Source of the DNA: Lethocerus indicus
Lineage: Eukaryota; Arthropoda; Insecta; Hemiptera; Belostomatidae
Length of the DNA stretch: 64,000 bases
NCBI GenBank assembly: GCA_019843655.1
Contig: JACDQD010000103.1
Location: 2,666,001-2,730,000, forward strand
Direction of reading: 5' to 3'
The notes below the pieces were generated by a model, which worked only from the letters and a program-made list of their open reading frames with translations, was not told where the DNA came from and ran no database searches. Within the stretch, counting starts at the first letter, position 1. Each line of letters begins with the position of its first letter. The translations under genes and the position numbers were made by a program. Below are positions 35,801 through 47,841 of this stretch, piece by piece.

Positions 35801-38800
35801 TGAAATATGGACTCGATTAATTATCTCGTATAGAGATAAGGTCAGGCCCCCGTCGGACTATTGTCGTGGCTGTCAAACAAAGAAAGACAGACATGTGAGC
35901 GAATTACCACTAGACGTAACTGTCTGGGTTCAAGCACCATTCAAGAACAGCTGACGACATTGAACTTCTACAGGATATTTCCGAAGGACTCCAAGGTCCC
36001 TTAGGAGGGCGAGTCCAGTCTTTAGCCTACATATATTTTCGGTCGATGGTTAATAAACACTTAAAAGATATACTGCTTGAGGAAGTTAAACAAAATCTCA
36101 TAATTCAATCTCCTCCCACCCGGAAATAAACCGAAACATAATGTCACACACGAATCGAAACAGGTTCACAGGAGGGTGTTTTTTTGATTCTCAACAAAAA
36201 ATAGGTGGCTCAGAGGTCTACAGAAGATGCCCCGTCAGTGGTAACTAAAATTAGCGCAATTTTTGTTAAAGGTACGTTGCTGCTGACGGTTCATTGCGCG
36301 TGGAAAAGGGAGGTATGGTTCAGGGAGTGTGGGTAGTCCGCGGATCTGTCACCTCCCTTACACAGGCCGGAAAAATACACACCCTCTACTATCTGGCAGA
36401 CAACAAGGGATTCAGGACAACAGGTTAGTAGCACTTTAAATAAGTAAAAGCTCGAAGAAATTTTACGTTTCTCTAGGCTTGCCAGGAAAAATAAAGTGTA
36501 CGCAAATTATTTATTACTTGAAAATCGATTGTCATAATTACTTTTGTTTATTTCGGCCGAAAAATTGGATTTTAGTCGTGTCCACTAACTATTAAACGGT
36601 TGTATACGCCCTCCCCCCTTTTATGGACAAGAAAATGACGACACCGCTACAATATAAACGAGTACTTTTGGCACTCTATTTGATGTCAGTTGATAATCAT
36701 GCAAATCGCAGCCTTGGCTTGGAGTCTATTTTTACATTTTCCTTAATGCCAACGAGAATCAACGAGAGTTCCCTATTTGTTAATCACAGAATTGGCAATG
36801 AAAGTGTAACACGGGAGAAGATAATCAATTAAACTTCGGCTTAATATATTCAACGCCCCTTGGTTAGATTCCAGCAGTAAAATGCGTACTAACCTCCAGC
36901 TAACAACAGGTGGACGAAATCGGTTGAGTATTGGATATACTATATCCATTCGTTCTATCTAGTGGCACACGAAGCCATAAATGCAACGTTACAACTGAAA
37001 AAGACACTGGATTAGTGCATAATGAGGTTGGTGATGAGCCACTGTGGGTCATGCGGTTACGAATGTACGAACAATCATTCTTGACTGTAATTATAGCTTT
37101 CCATTTCAATTGACGCGTTACATCGTTGACAGGACAAAATCGAATATTGAGAACGGGCGCGGCAATTCCGGCCGGCCTTGGCCGGGAAACAAAACGAAAA
37201 TAAACAAAATTTTGAAATATTTCGTAACTTTATAATTTTTCTGGTCGAAAATATCAAACCAGATAATATCTTCGTGGCTGTTTATCCGGGCATAAGGTTA
37301 CAGTTCAGAGTTGAAGACCTTCGCGTCAACTTCCTTCAGTGTTAATAATTAACCCCGAACTTCCTCTTGGCCCTCGCAACGTACTCTCCGATTTGCTTCG
37401 GCAAAAAAAAACAACTAAAAACAGGGAAATCAAGCCTGTCATTAAAAGTTATAGTGATGTCCATAAAGTACAATTTACCATGTCATTATACTGATTGCCG
37501 CGATTGACATACCCGATTGCCGTTGCATTGGCAACGAGGCGTACGCTACGTGTTGTTGGATCAATCTTTCGAAATCCTTCCGGTGACATAGTTAAAACGG
37601 GTAAAAAAACGTCAGCTAACTCTCTTATTATGCACAACGCTGTAGGTTAAAATGTATTATTAGCGACTGAATTATCCTTCATCATGCATCAATAACGTCC
37701 ATAGAACTGATCGCGTGTCATTTGTTGTCGATATAATGGAATATCCGTAGGGTTAAAAAAACATAATTCCGCGGAGGTTTTTATTTTCCTTTTATCTTCG
37801 GTAAATTGCCGCCGTTCAGGTCGTGCAGAGACAATGTCCTGAGACAAGGTGGACCGGAATTGAGAAACGGGGGCAAATTCACTTTCCCTCTCCTCGTGAG
37901 ACCCTCCCGAGATCGCCCAGATGCAATTCCCTTTTTCTCTCGGCCGAAGTGAGCCGAACATCGACAAAACCGCTCAAACGACAAAACCGCCGACTGCTGA
38001 TAAAGGGGAGCCCGCATTTCCGTTCAGAAAACTCTAATTTCGTACACGTTCGTAAATACGGCAGGATAAAATAATTTCAAATTGATTTATTTTCTAGAAG
38101 CCAACATTTTCTATATTACGCTCTTTTGATATTGATGACAACAAATGCAATGGGATATAATTATAATCAAACTGTAGAATTCGGCCAGATCTACCAAAAC
38201 ATATATGTAGTATTTGGATCTAACCATGTTGCAAGCAGGTTAGAGTCACGTACGAACCTTGAATGGACCGAGAGAATCTTATTTATAGTAGGCTTCAAAT
38301 AAACAGACGGCTCTTTAAGAAATAACGAGCCCGTTGACGCTAGACGCATAAGGGATGTTTGTTTTCGCCGTTGTTTGTTCGCTCAATTTCGGGAAACGCG
38401 GTACTAATTTGCACGTCTGGGAACCGAGAAATTTTGTCGCGCGTCAAGTTCTCTGTGCCCTTGCGAGGAGTTAAAGGTTAAAGGAGTTTAATTTACGGCC
38501 GTTATTCAAAATAATGCAGGCTGAATACTCGAGATATAAATTTGGGCTCTTGGCTATTTGTCAAAGAAACTGTGTTCGAGGTGCCTGGAGAATCAGCACC
38601 AATTGGCCGAACAAAGTTCCGGTTCTGGACCAAGCCCGCCGACATAATATTACGTAACCAATGACCTACTTATAATGAGCAGTTTTACACTTGTCTGCGA
38701 GTGCGTTCTGAAAAAATAACGTTTTATATGGTCCTTGCAGAACAGGTGTGACAACTTTATTCATTTGGCGAAGTCTCAGTGCGACCGTTGCATTCGAAGA

Positions 38801-41569
38801 AAAGACGCCAGCATGCATCATTGTTATTCCAACCGATCGAGCCCACTTATGAATGATTATATCAAAGTGACCCCTCGCGGAGTCTTTTCTAACCGGAATC
38901 GGCGCTTAAAATTTCAAGCTTCCTGGAAAATTATTCCGGACGATAATTATGGGCTGGCGAAACGGTTCGCAGAAACCGCCAACAGTTAGGAAATATCCGG
39001 AATCGAAACTGGAGTCTCGCCCCGGGCTCTAATTATTTATCACTGGCCGCCGACGCGGCGTCGACGAAAGTTAAGCTGAAAGCTAGAACGTTCTACAATA
39101 TTAAAACCGGGTTGGGCAATCGGTAAAATGCTGAGGAAGGGCGTAGCGACGCAGTTATGCTTCTACTTTCAAAACTTGTCCTCCGCCAGAACGAGACCAA
39201 TCACCAGTCACTTGGTGAAGGGCAATCTGCGATTTATACTACTCGAGCTTTTATATCATTCTTTTCTGCTCATTTTAAAAAACGACTCCAAAGACCTTTG
39301 TCATGGATTTCTGTCGTTCGATGATAATAACCACTGTAGCACAGACGATGGAAAACCTCCTGAAAGGTTCCACAAATCTCCATCGAGTTGGAAGACATCA
39401 TGATCAAAATGGCCATGTGCCCATCAATCATTGCAATAAAGGACACAAGTCTCCCGAATGAGAAGGTTCAGGAAATATGTCATGAGCAAATTGTCTCTTG
39501 GTTCGACGACGCTACTGACCGATTTGGATTGAACCCTTTCGTTGAATAAAAAGTAGGTCTGACCGAACGGATTTCTTACAAATGCTGAATATCCCAACGC
39601 CTTATTGAGCCATAAGACAGGTTCCATTCATATTCGATTTCACGACGGCCTTGTAAATAAACTCGGGGCTGTGGACCGCGGCTGTAGAAAGAACAATGTT
39701 CTCATAAGAAAGTATGATGCTTACTATGTATAAATACTACATATATGAATCGTATTGAGCCAGTTGGAATGAAATGCGACCGAAAATGTTGGGTATTGTC
39801 CAGGAATAGAAACCTCCCCCCTTATCCGTTCTGTGAAATCTGTTTCGATTTTTGTGATGAACAACCACTTTCGTTCTTCTACAAACCTTCGCTTCGACTG
39901 TACGCATTTAAGGAAAGGCATTTTATATCATTTGCCGCGAAGACGACGATAGTTTTCTCCTAGGATCGGTCGCCAAGCCTGCAACACGACCTACTCAGAG
40001 TGTGACGTAACAAATAATGATCGTGACCGTTCGCTGTTTGCGAGTGGTATTTCAGCAATATTTACAAACAATTCTATACAAATCCTAATACACCGCAAGA
40101 CATTTATTATTTTATATTAATACATATGCGTACATTAAATATTTCAATATCAACATAAGTGCGATTTCTAATACTATACGCAAAATTTCCTTCCATTTTG
40201 AATATGCCAAACTGTGAACTCTACTTACAATAATAATTAGGAATAAGAGGAAAGGCCAATCGTGTTGAGATGAACCGATTTAATTATTGGTACATAAAAT
40301 CCAGCCGTGTTTCAAAATGATCATTATATGGTTATATTCTGTACATTTTGATAGGATAAATTTGAGATAAAACACATCAGTCGACGACTCCATTACGTCA
40401 CAATTAATGAAGATTGCTATGAAAATTCAATCTTCTATCTAGAGATAATTCACGAGCTATTTCTATAGGTTCTCCTATTCAATAGATTAAATTCTCCAGA
40501 TCCTATGCGGAATTAACTTTCCAAATCACTATGAAAACGAATGTTTGTATCTTTTGAACGTGTGGAATAAGCACAACTAAGGAGCAAAGGTTTACATTTC
40601 ATATAACTTTAAACTGGAGCAGTTATGGTAGGTTGAAGAGGTCATTATTTATGTCTATATATACACAACTGTAGAGTGGGCGCCGACGTGCTCAACAGCA
40701 CGGTGACCCAAGGTTTGGCCTGAAAACCGCGGAGGAATGAAAGGGTAGCTGGTTCCAATTAAAAATACTCGTTACTGGTTCGGAAAACATCCGGCTAACG
40801 TCCGGACAGCGTTCGCGTTTAATCGGCCCAGAGTGCGATGACTTGGAAAAGTCCGTTCTCAAGGCGCGATGGTGGTCGTCGATAGCGACTGTTTGGCCTG
40901 AAACTACTAATGGGAGACTGGCTAATGGCCCCTAACTCGACACGTCGTTAATGTTGAACCGTAGCAATTAATTTGAAACCTCTTCCTCTTCTTATTTTAC
41001 AGAAACCTTCACCGACGCCGACCGAAGCATCCTGCCGAATTTTCAGAACTACAACGCCCAGGCCGAAGAAAGTAAGTTAATGAAAAGTTTCTATTTCAAA
41101 AATACCGCTTCCGATTATCAATGTCGTACAACTTGAAGGGGCTGCGCAATAAATAAAAATAGGTTAGAAATGAAAAATTTCATTTCACCAATTTTAATTC
41201 TAATTACAGAGCCCCTGAGTGGCGGAGATCGAAACGAGTTGCCCGAATCTTACGACAGCAGTACACAGGCTCCGAAAGGTGAGCCTATTATAGAATATGC
41301 AAAATATCTATAATGCATGATATGTTTATAATAATGTATTTATTATTGTATTATTATGTTAATATATTTCTTTAAAGCTGTAGCTTTAAAGAAATGTGAA
41401 TGTATTAACGTATCTCGTTAATTTTCTTCCCAACATGTCCTATACAGTTTAAATAAATAGATGAGTAATTAATACGGGGAATTTAAATTATATTTCAGAC
41501 AAACCGGACGATGACGACGGACTATCCTTCCGTATTGGAGAAGCAGCCCTTTCGTCACTCATCGGCTGA
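32889..41569 (+). CDS. Diverged RR-like cuticular protein (gene 3)
   Basis: Probable secreted cuticle protein. Coding exons are 32889-33046, 36272-36423, 41003-41071, 41210-41278 and 41499-41569, all joining in frame with GT-AG borders to give 172 aa if the first ATG of the 32889 exon is used. Residues 1-21 are a signal peptide (LSLLLILGVARNALS, then APP). Residues 46-103 resemble a degenerate chitin_bind_4 domain: GADGYNLQYVAADGS, a Gly/Val-rich strand region, then YYLADNKGFRTT in the place of the YVADENGF motif. The proline pair that ends RR-1 domains is missing. The rest comes from three small exons (69, 69 and 71 nt) and is polar, with DDDDG near the end. Because the exon begins right at ATG after an acceptor, an upstream exon must exist, perhaps non-coding. 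AATAAA occurs at 41812 and 41825. Family call is moderate; chitin binding is not certain. Confidence 0.78.
33047..36271 (+). other. Intron of gene 3 (first shown)
   Basis: A 3.2-kb phase-2 intron splitting the RR-like region at the same place as the phase-2 introns of genes 1 and 2. No internal feature is supported. Confidence 0.65.
36424..41002 (+). other. Large intron of gene 3
   Basis: A 4.6-kb intron between the RR-like region and the acidic tail exons. Several open frames of 60-90 codons occur, but none has splice or homology support. No repeats beyond short runs. Confidence 0.6.
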
Positions 41570-41811
41570 TACTAACTAAGCACCATACTTAATAACCATT
41601 ATCGCACATATCCACATATCATTTATTTAACTATAATTTGCCATCCAAACAATAATCAAACACAACATTTTAATTGCGTATTTAAAATTGCATTGTGTAT
41701 ATTGTCATCCTTAGTTCATCATTTAGAGAGTTACGTGTGATTTCCCCGATTGAACACACGGAATTAATTTCCGGTTCAGGAAACTTTTGTAGTTATTTTA
41801 TAATATTTATA

Positions 41812-41831
41812 AATAAATAATTTGTAATAAA
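41812..41831 (+). terminator. Polyadenylation signals of gene 3
   Basis: AATAAA at 41812-41817 and again at about 41825, about 245-260 bp after the stop codon of gene 3 and just before tandem array 2. Confidence 0.65.
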
Positions 41832-41884
41832 CTAATACAACGACCGTTTGTGCCTTACCACGCCATCTATCCTTCACCCACATA

Positions 41885-42545
41885 AAGACCACCACCCTCA
41901 GGGGAGCGCTAGTTTATCGGTGCAAGTGGACCAAACGAACTTTAGTTAAGTACATTTCCGCACCACCCTCAGGGGGACGCTAGTATATCGGTGCAAGTGG
42001 ACCCAACGAACTTTAGTTATACATTTCCGCACCACCCTCAGGGGGCGCTAGTTTATCGGCAAGTGGCCCAACGAACTTTAGTTAAGTACATTTCCGCACC
42101 ACCCTCAGGGGGGCGCTAGTATATCGGTGCAAGTGGACCCAACGAACTTTAGTTAAGTACATTTCCGCACCACCCTCAGGGGGCGCTAGTATATCGGTGC
42201 AAGTGGACCCAACGAACTTTAGTTAAGTACATTTCCGCACCACCCTCAGGGGGGCGCTAGTATATCGGTGCAAGTGTACACAACGAACTTTAGTTAAGTA
42301 CATTTCCGCACCACCCTCAGGGGGGCGCTAGTATATCGGTGCAAGTGGACCAAACGAACTTTAGTTAAGTACATTTCCGCACCACCCTCAGGGGGGCGCT
42401 AGTATATCGGTGCAAGTGGACCCAACGAACTTTAGTTAAGTACATTTCCGCACCACCCTCAGAGGGGCGCTAGTATATCGGGGCAAGTGGACCCAACGAA
42501 CTTTAGTTAAGTACATTTCCGCAACACCCTCAGGGGGCGCTAGTT
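41885..42545 (+). repeat. 70-bp tandem array 2 with CTCF-like motif
   Basis: About nine full units of 68-72 bp in the same orientation as array 1. The units here mostly read GCGCTAGTATATCGGTGC, AAGTGGACCCAACGAAC, TTAGTTAAGTACATTTCCGC and ACCACCCTCAGGGGGG. They differ from array 1 in sharing AAGTGGAC rather than CATGTGCACC, and there is no dimer alternation, so each array was homogenised separately. Three junctions keep the exact CAGGGGGCGCTA; most others have six G. The array starts 55 bp after the poly(A) signals of gene 3. Confidence 0.95.
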
Positions 42546-42604
42546 TATCTATATCTAATAATGTTTTTTAATGAAAAGGTAAAATTTTCATAGACAAATA
42601 AAAA

Positions 42605-42830
42605 CTTAACATCAACAAGATCAACAGGAAAACTTCTTCAATACAATAACAAGACAAAAACAATACAAAAACGCAATAACAAGACATATATATATAACGA
42701 AAACAGACAACACCACAGTACAAGTGACAGTGACAAGATGCCCTAAAAACATCCTAAATGCCAAAGTGACTAACACCGTTACTGAAAATGGCGAGCAGAC
42801 CAAAAAACAAGAATTCTAAACTAGTTTAAA
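42605..42830 (+). mobile_element. Dispersed element tail, copy 3
   Basis: Follows array 2 as copy 1 follows array 1: GATCAACAGGAAAA, ACAATAACAAGACA, CACAGTAC then AAGTGACAGTGACA, CATCCTAAATGCCAAAGTGA, CTAACACCG. The hammerhead-like motif is destroyed (GTTA, CTGAAAA, no GAAAC or ACCGGTC). The repeated order array then tail in two places shows that they belong to one element. Confidence 0.6.
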
Positions 42831-42839
42831 TTTAAGTTT

Positions 42840-45800
42840 AAACAGTATCGTATTCGGATCGTACATATTCCAATATCGGTTGACATTTTATGTTGCAAAG
42901 GTTATCTATTCCAATCCTGTGGGGTAAAATCAATCTCTCCGTTAACACATTCAATAAAAATAAAAGTCTATTTCCTTCGGCATACACTGAAGCAGCTTTC
43001 TCGCTGTGTCCAGCCTCAAATATTTCACACAAATAGCACAATCGTGGGTTATTTTAACCTTTCAACAGACACAGTGAAGACCGAAGTAATTTATAACTCA
43101 ACGGCAAGGCTGCCCAGATGGTATCGTCATCCTCTTTGTTCAAATCTGTAGGAAATTGTTCGCCCCCTACGCTATTTGCAATTAACAAGTTTGTCTCACT
43201 CACTGGCTCCGAACACCGATAGGAAACTTAATTCAAATTGACTCCCAGCACCTTTCCCCGCTGTAAAGTTCCGTTGTTTTCGAAAGGAAAATATTTGTGT
43301 ACACCTGTCTACAACAGGATTCATTAAATCGCTGACAGCTCTTGCAATAAAGTTAGAACTATATTAGGAAACTGAGTTCTAGTAAAAGAAAATTCTTTTA
43401 CTAAGCAGACGAAGCAGAAAGAACACTCCCGAAATGCCTCGACAAACTCCACAGAAACATGATCTGATAGCACATTCTAAACACACGATTTACCAATTTT
43501 TGTTTTTTGGAGCATTTTTTCAATTTAATTTAGAAGTCAACCCGAAATATAAAAGCGTATAAGTTTATATATTCATGCATTCATTTTCCATCATAATTAT
43601 TGTTGATAGTGTTCACTGTCCCTTGAAATTATTATAAGTGAACGCCATGACAACCGATGCGGGCATTTAACGTTGTATTATAATTAACGAGTGATCATCA
43701 ACCACTTATCGGTGAATTATTCTGGTCTCCGGCCAAAAGCCTAAGGATCTAAGTTGTCTCGTTTAAGAAAAAAAAATTAATAACAACTTTCGCATGAATG
43801 GGGAGAAGGGTGAAGAATATATCATGGTTATAAAAATCGCCGTAATTAGACTCATCGGAAAATCACGAATATTGACAATCGCTGAAGGGTTAGTCCAGAC
43901 CTGACGTAATAGATTTTAACGAATGTTTAGATTGTTCGTGGAAAAATTCGTAGAAAGCGAAGGAAGAATGTTCCTCGTAATTCTGTTAACGAATAACCTC
44001 TACTAAAGCAATACAGTAAATCCTATTGTTTTTGTCACTGACTGGCGTCCGGTGAGATCGCGCGATATGGGAAAAATATCGGTTGGCCGGGGTTGACACC
44101 CCGGGTCTTGGGTGTTGCCTGCTTCCGATGTTTCCGAACTCATACCGGTTCCATCATCAGTGATCCACTTTGTATCTTCTTCTCTTTATGCAGGGGGGAT
44201 ATCCTCCCATTCAGAAGACCGAAACCTTCAGGAAAAACCCAGCCTAGGTCCACCAATCACCATTCTTGCACATTCATCAAAAACCTTTTGTTCTTTAAAC
44301 AAAACACCGATATCCGCTTATTTAAACTGTCAAATCTTGTTGCGCACGCTGATTTATCTTGTTCCAACTTTTAAGTAAGATTGATTTCGCCTTCTCACCA
44401 TCGACGCTAGCATAATAGGGCAAGACACTTGATTGAACGTCCCCATTCTTACTCGAACACTCGATTTCACTGAAAGTCAGGTACCGGCGGAATCATGTGA
44501 ATTTCCGATAGCGCGGAGGTCGACGCAGGTGATGATAGAGGAAACACCGGGGATAGTGAAGGTTCTGGCCGATGAGGCCTCCGCCCCCCCCCCCGGGGTG
44601 ACGCAACCGCCCTGCCGTCCGTAATATATGACGCCGGGGTCACCGGGTTAGGCTTCCTAATACAACCGCGAAACCGCATCCCGGCCGAACCCGACAATTA
44701 CCGGGCCCGATTTAGGAAATTTTAAAAATAGCCGAGCTTCGAATTTTTCGATACGATCCCAACCTGGCCTTCATTAATAATGTATTCGCCGCTTTCTGCG
44801 CCTTAAGGGTTGCTCCCGGGGGAAATTAGAATTGGCAGGATGTTTCGGCAGGAGTTAACCGTTCCGTCGAACTGAATGTATATTCATACGAGCGCTGCCG
44901 GGCAAAACACAGCGTGGTTTATAGTATGCGGTAAACGCCAATTAAAGCATTGAGTAAGCACTTACCAAAGTTGAATTTTTGTTCTGACTAACCTAGACAT
45001 TGCATTGACCGTTGACCGTAAAGCATCATCAGTTTCGAAACCGGATTTATTCATTGATAGTGATTGAGGACACCCATCACTACAATTCCTTATCCTAGTT
45101 CAGGTTCAACTAGGTAGAACTAATTAATTTTTTGGTACGCAATAAATCCCGTACAATCAGGAAAGCTGAAAAGGGCTTGATTTAATTTGAGACCGTTAGA
45201 GTGAAATTACACTATTTTTAGCTTTCTAAAATTGTTAATACTGGACGGTTGATCAGTGTGATACATAATTTTTGTCACATGAGTGTACCGGAGCTTGGCT
45301 ATTGTTATAGAGGAATTTGATTTGGACACAGACCAAACAAGCGCCAGGAAAAAAGTAGATTTGAAAAAGTAGACTTCTCTGTAACGTTTCTTTACTACTT
45401 GTATTACTTCCATTAACAATTCCTTAGTTCTTATATGTTTCGAAGAAATTGTTTCGTCACGATATCATACAGGATCTCCGAACGGTTGTTAATTACCATA
45501 TTAACCGCTTAGCGATTAACCGTTTGTACGAGTGGATGATTCCAAGGCGTACGGCGCATACCAACTCCCTTAAGACAAATTGTTCTTATCGATTTGGAAA
45601 CATTTCGCGTCTTGGATATCTGCCATGGAACGGCTCATTCAACTTCAACAGCAACCCTGAATCGAATATGCATTCGGCCGGTTGACATAACAGTTTTTTG
45701 CTGTCATACAAACCTTAACATTGAGAAAAGAACTATACATAGATACATACAAGTAATATTGAACTTGGAATATGAACCTGCTTATACTAAAGCCCTATCA

Positions 45801-46715
45801 TGAATTAGAGATTGCAGTAACAGATTTTATACATTCAATTATTTTTGACGTGTTCTAGTATTTCGCCTGCGGCCACTCATTAATTCTGATTTCTATGCTC
45901 CCCAAGACCACACTCCTAAAGGAGAAAGGATTTTCAGCGCGAATTCCACATTCTGGGTAACATCCTTCTCAAGGACTTTTGTACCGGAGGCTTGTACCTA
46001 CTACTGCCTTGGTACTTACGAAGTCCTAATATTCAGTTACGAAACTGTAATACACTGGGGGTAGGTTGCAATTATTGTGAGCTGGGAACGCCGGGACGCG
46101 CGATGACGTACCTACCTCCAACTCAAACTCCTTGACTTTTGGAACAACAATAAACAAAACCTCAAGCATGGTAATATTGTAGTGACATACCTGACGATAA
46201 AAAATCCGATATGTCAAGGCATTATTTAACGCTTGTATTCCTAGAACAGTCCCGGTCATCGGTCTTCTTGCCGACCCGCGGCTTCGTCCGTAATTTAACA
46301 GCTTGTAATACTGAAAGGATAGACCTGTTGAGTTATTATCACTTTCATAGATCCATTTCAATGTTAAAACCAATTACCTAATTGCCGAGACTTGTTGTAC
46401 AACAGAAAGGAGACCTGCATCGATCAATTTTCCCGACTGCTTTATCGAACGGATTACCTATAGCCGGGATGTTGCGGAATACCGCTTTACCCATCGAGTC
46501 TTCAAGGTTCGCCGGACGGCCTCTTGAATAATGTATCGGAGGTACACTCAAGCATTCCTTATTAGTGAGCCGGCGCTGATACCTGCAGCTGTATCCAGCG
46601 TCTTCTTCGGGAAAACTATTTATTTACAGTCTATCGATTTCATGCGTCGGCCGGATCGTCCAAGATGAATCATGCTAAACCGCCCTAAACGTTGGAACGT
46701 ACGAGTGAAACTAAC
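42840..46715. other. Intergenic DNA between genes 3 and 4
   Basis: About 3.9 kb without a supported complete gene. Two items stand out: a GC-rich coding-like stretch at 44490-44626, and a dispersed repeat fragment at 44036-44102 that recurs at 53038-53092. The rest is AT-rich with short random frames. Confidence 0.5.
44036..44102 (+). repeat. Dispersed repeat fragment
   Basis: Contains CACTGACTGG, GTCCGGTGAGATCGCG and GGGAAAAATATCGG followed by TTGGCCGGGGTTGAC. The second half matches 53038-53092 in intron 3 of gene 4 (GGGAAAAATATTGG, TTAGCCGGGGTTGAC). The first half matches 52105-52125 (TTCCGGTGAGATCGCG). Origin unknown. Confidence 0.65.
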
Positions 46716-46724
46716 CCAACGAAC

Positions 46725-47345
46725 GATTTTTGTGAAACTAGCGCCCCCTGAGTGTGGTGCGGAAATGTATTTAACTAACGTTCGTTGTGTACACTTGCAC
46801 CGAGTAACTAGCGCCCCCCTGAGGGTGGTGCGGAAATGTACTTAACTAAAGTTCGTTGGGTCCACTTGAACCGATAAACTAGCGCCCCCTGAGGGTGGTG
46901 CGGAAATGTACTTAACTAAAGTTCGTTGTGTACACTTGCACCGATATACTAGCGCCCCCCTGAGGGTGGTGCGGAAATGTACTTAACTAAAGTTCGTTGG
47001 GTCCACTTGAACCGATAAACTAGCGCCCCTTGAGGGTGGTACGGAAATGTACTTAACTAAAGTTCGTTCGGTGCACATGAACCGATAAACTAGCGCCCCT
47101 TGAGGGTGGTGCGGAAATGTACTTAACTAAAGTTCGTTCGGTGCACATGAACCGATAAACTAGCGCCCCCTGAGGGTGGTGCGGAAATGTACTTAACTAA
47201 AGTTCGTTGGGTCCACTTGCACCGATAAACTAGCGCCCCCCTGAGGGTGTTGCGACTATGTACTTAACTAAAGTTCGTTTGGTCCACTTGCACCGATAAA
47301 CTAGCACCCCCAGAGGGTGGTGCGGAAATTTACTGAACTAAAGTC
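46725..47345 (-). repeat. 70-bp tandem array 3, inverted, CTCF-like motif
   Basis: About nine units in the opposite orientation to arrays 1 and 2: ACTAGCGCCCCCTGAGGGTGG, TGCGGAAATGTACTTAACTA and AAGTTCGTT, with GTGTACACTTGCACC, GTCCACTTG or GTGCACATGAACC between. It begins with CGAACGATTTTTGTGAAA, the reverse complement of the end of array 1. Exact TAGCGCCCCCTG occurs in three units; others have six C or a substitution. It ends in the upstream region of gene 4, about 400 bp before its TATA box. Confidence 0.95.
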
Positions 47346-47747
47346 TATATCTACCTAAAACTTCCTAGAATGTTCCTAAAAAATCAAGAAAAAAGATAAT
47401 TGTAGATGACTAATAACATATTCGTATGGTGTGTGTGTGTGTGGGTGTAAGGGTATCAGAGGTTCGAGATCGTAATAGCATGATTCCTAAACGTTTAGGC
47501 GAGCCAGAAAACGTATAAAATCAATTATGTAAAATTCACACAAAATACTGTAATCATTTAATGAAGGTATATAACTCATAAAACTGGTGGCCTCGGAATT
47601 TACCCCTTCCCAAATAAATTTCCGATTCGGCGCTGACCCCTCCTCCCACGAAGCTGGTGAGAGGACGGCGTCCAAAATCTTCCCCCCAGGTGGGTCTGGA
47701 CCGCGGTAGGCTCCTCCCGGTGGGGAAGCGGGCGGTTCGTAAACAAT

Positions 47748-47786
47748 TATAAAAGGTCACGAACGCGAGAGAAGCGTTACCAGTCG
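47748..47786 (+). promoter_or_regulatory. TATA and initiator of gene 4
   Basis: TATAAAAG at 47748-47755 and an initiator-like ACCAGTCG at 47779-47786, about 31-34 bp apart. The start codon at 47842 follows a ~60-nt leader, like that of gene 2. Confidence 0.7.
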
Positions 47787-47841
47787 GTGAGGGGACGCCT
47801 GCCGTCTCGCTTGTGTCCATTGTACCGCTTCACGCCCAGAC

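Noticed and set aside
46026..46373. 115-codon minus-strand frame
   Set aside because: No recognisable domain or gene signals.
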